A stretch of 7,295 bases of DNA from an uncultured Brevibacterium sp. (GTDB taxonomy: Bacteria > Actinomycetota > Actinomycetes > Actinomycetales > Brevibacteriaceae), in the NCBI GenBank assembly GCA_902489185.1, contig CABTZC010000100.1, positions 1 to 7,295 on the forward strand, in the 5' to 3' direction. Below are positions 6,653 to 7,295 of this stretch, piece by piece; the first letter of the stretch is position 1; each line of letters begins with the position of its first letter. The position numbers and the translations under genes are program-made. The notes below the pieces were generated by a model that was given only the letters and a program-made list of their open reading frames with translations, was not told the DNA's origin and did not search any database.

Positions 6653-7295
6653 GTGAGCTTAGTTGTTCAGAAGTTCGGTGGGTCATCGGTTGCCGACGCC
6701 GAATCAGTCAAGCGAGTAGCTCGCAGGATCGTCGAATACCGCAAAGCTGGTCACGACGTTGTCGTAGTCGTGTCAGCGATGGGTGACTTCACCGACGACC
6801 TCATCGACCTGGCAAACCAGATTTCGCCACTGCCACCGGCCCGCGAACTCGACATGCTGCTCACTGCGGGCGAACGCATCTCCATGGCCGTACTCGCGAT
6901 GGCGATTGCCAACTTGGGCTTCGAAGCACAGTCCTTCACCGGGTCCCAAGCCGGAATGATCACCGACGAATCCTATGGGCGTGCCCGCATCGTCAACGTC
7001 ACGCCCATGCGCGTCAAACAGGCACTCGAAAACGGCAACATCGCGATTGTTGCCGGGTTCCAAGGTGTCTCGCACACCACCAAGAACATCACCACCCTGG
7101 GCCGAGGTGGTTCGGACACTACAGCTGTGGCGCTCGCCGCATCGCTCGACGCGGATGTCTGCGAAATCTACACCGACGTCGACGGGGTGTTCACCGCTGA
7201 TCCCCGGATCGTGTCATCTGCCCGCCGAATCAACCACTTGAGCTATGAAGAAATGCTCGAAATGGCGGCGTCGGGTGCGAAGATTCTGCACCTTC
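6653..7295 (+). CDS. lysC: Aspartate kinase, N-terminal half (gene cut by window end)
   Basis: ATP-dependent phosphorylation of L-aspartate to aspartyl phosphate, the first step toward lysine, diaminopimelate, threonine, methionine and isoleucine. The 214 complete codons cover most of the amino acid kinase domain: KFGGSS (7-12) for ATP/substrate binding, VSAMGDFTDDL (40-50), LLTAGERIS (69-77), SFTGSQAG (94-101), GFQG (135-138), TTLGRGGSDTTAVALAA (147-163) and YTDVDGVFTADPR (173-185). The series closely follows Corynebacterium LysC (421 residues), so the C-terminal ACT domains that give lysine/threonine feedback control, and any internal start for a beta subunit, lie beyond the window. The start is GTG at 6653 (MSLVVQKFGGSS), with a modest AGAAAG (6640-6645) seven bases upstream. 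The gene usually next is asd. It probably has its own promoter at 6602-6607. Confidence 0.96.
   Translation, partial: MSLVVQKFGGSSVADAESVKRVARRIVEYRKAGHDVVVVVSAMGDFTDDLIDLANQISPLPPARELDMLLTAGERISMAVLAMAIANLGFEAQSFTGSQAGMITDESYGRARIVNVTPMRVKQALENGNIAIVAGFQGVSHTTKNITTLGRGGSDTTAVALAASLDADVCEIYTDVDGVFTADPRIVSSARRINHLSYEEMLEMAASGAKILHL

Overview
The window is a GC-rich (about 60% by eye) chromosomal segment that looks like an actinobacterium. Four things point there: the gene order dnaX-recR-lysC, an aspartate kinase very like the Corynebacterium LysC enzyme, a TIGR03085/mycothiol-type (DinB fold) protein, and several genes whose start codon lies 6-7 bases behind a TANNNT -10 box, the usual actinobacterial leaderless layout. 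No ybaB/EbfC gene separates dnaX and recR, which I associate (from memory) with some Micrococcales. The species cannot be named from this window.

Layout: (1) 2-774, plus strand: the 3' end of an aldo/keto reductase gene, followed at once by a small two-helix DUF4190-type membrane protein. (2) 807-1268, minus strand: a flavodoxin-fold FMN reductase-like protein, convergent with region 1. (3) 1321-2801, plus strand: a class II (SIRT4-like) sirtuin and a TIGR03085 putative metal-binding protein, 17 bases apart. The sirtuin diverges from the flavoprotein across 52 bases. (4) 2817-3077, minus strand: a small single-pass membrane protein of unknown role. (5) 3215-6528, plus strand: dnaX (clamp-loader gamma/tau, 900 aa) and recR, with start and stop overlapping in ATGA. 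(6) 6653 to the window end, plus strand: the first half of lysC, with its own promoter-like region.

Region 5 is a replication/repair operon. DnaX organises and loads the polymerase III holoenzyme, and RecR acts with RecO/RecF in gap repair. Region 6 starts the aspartate-family pathway (lysine, threonine, methionine, diaminopimelate). The genes of regions 1-4 are accessory oxidoreductase, deacylase and putative thiol/metal functions with no visible common pathway.

I see no mobile element, CRISPR array, phage gene, toxin-antitoxin pair or RNA gene, and no gene-free stretch above 300 bases. The most unusual content is inside dnaX: a repeat-built Pro/Glu/Gln/Arg linker, a long acidic tail with short aromatic islands ending in a probably ordered C-terminal motif, and a change in strand composition between its 5' and 3' halves. 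The start-proximal TANNNT boxes and the overlapping divergent -10 boxes at 1275-1284 are the main regulatory observations. I do not find a convincing new multi-gene system here.
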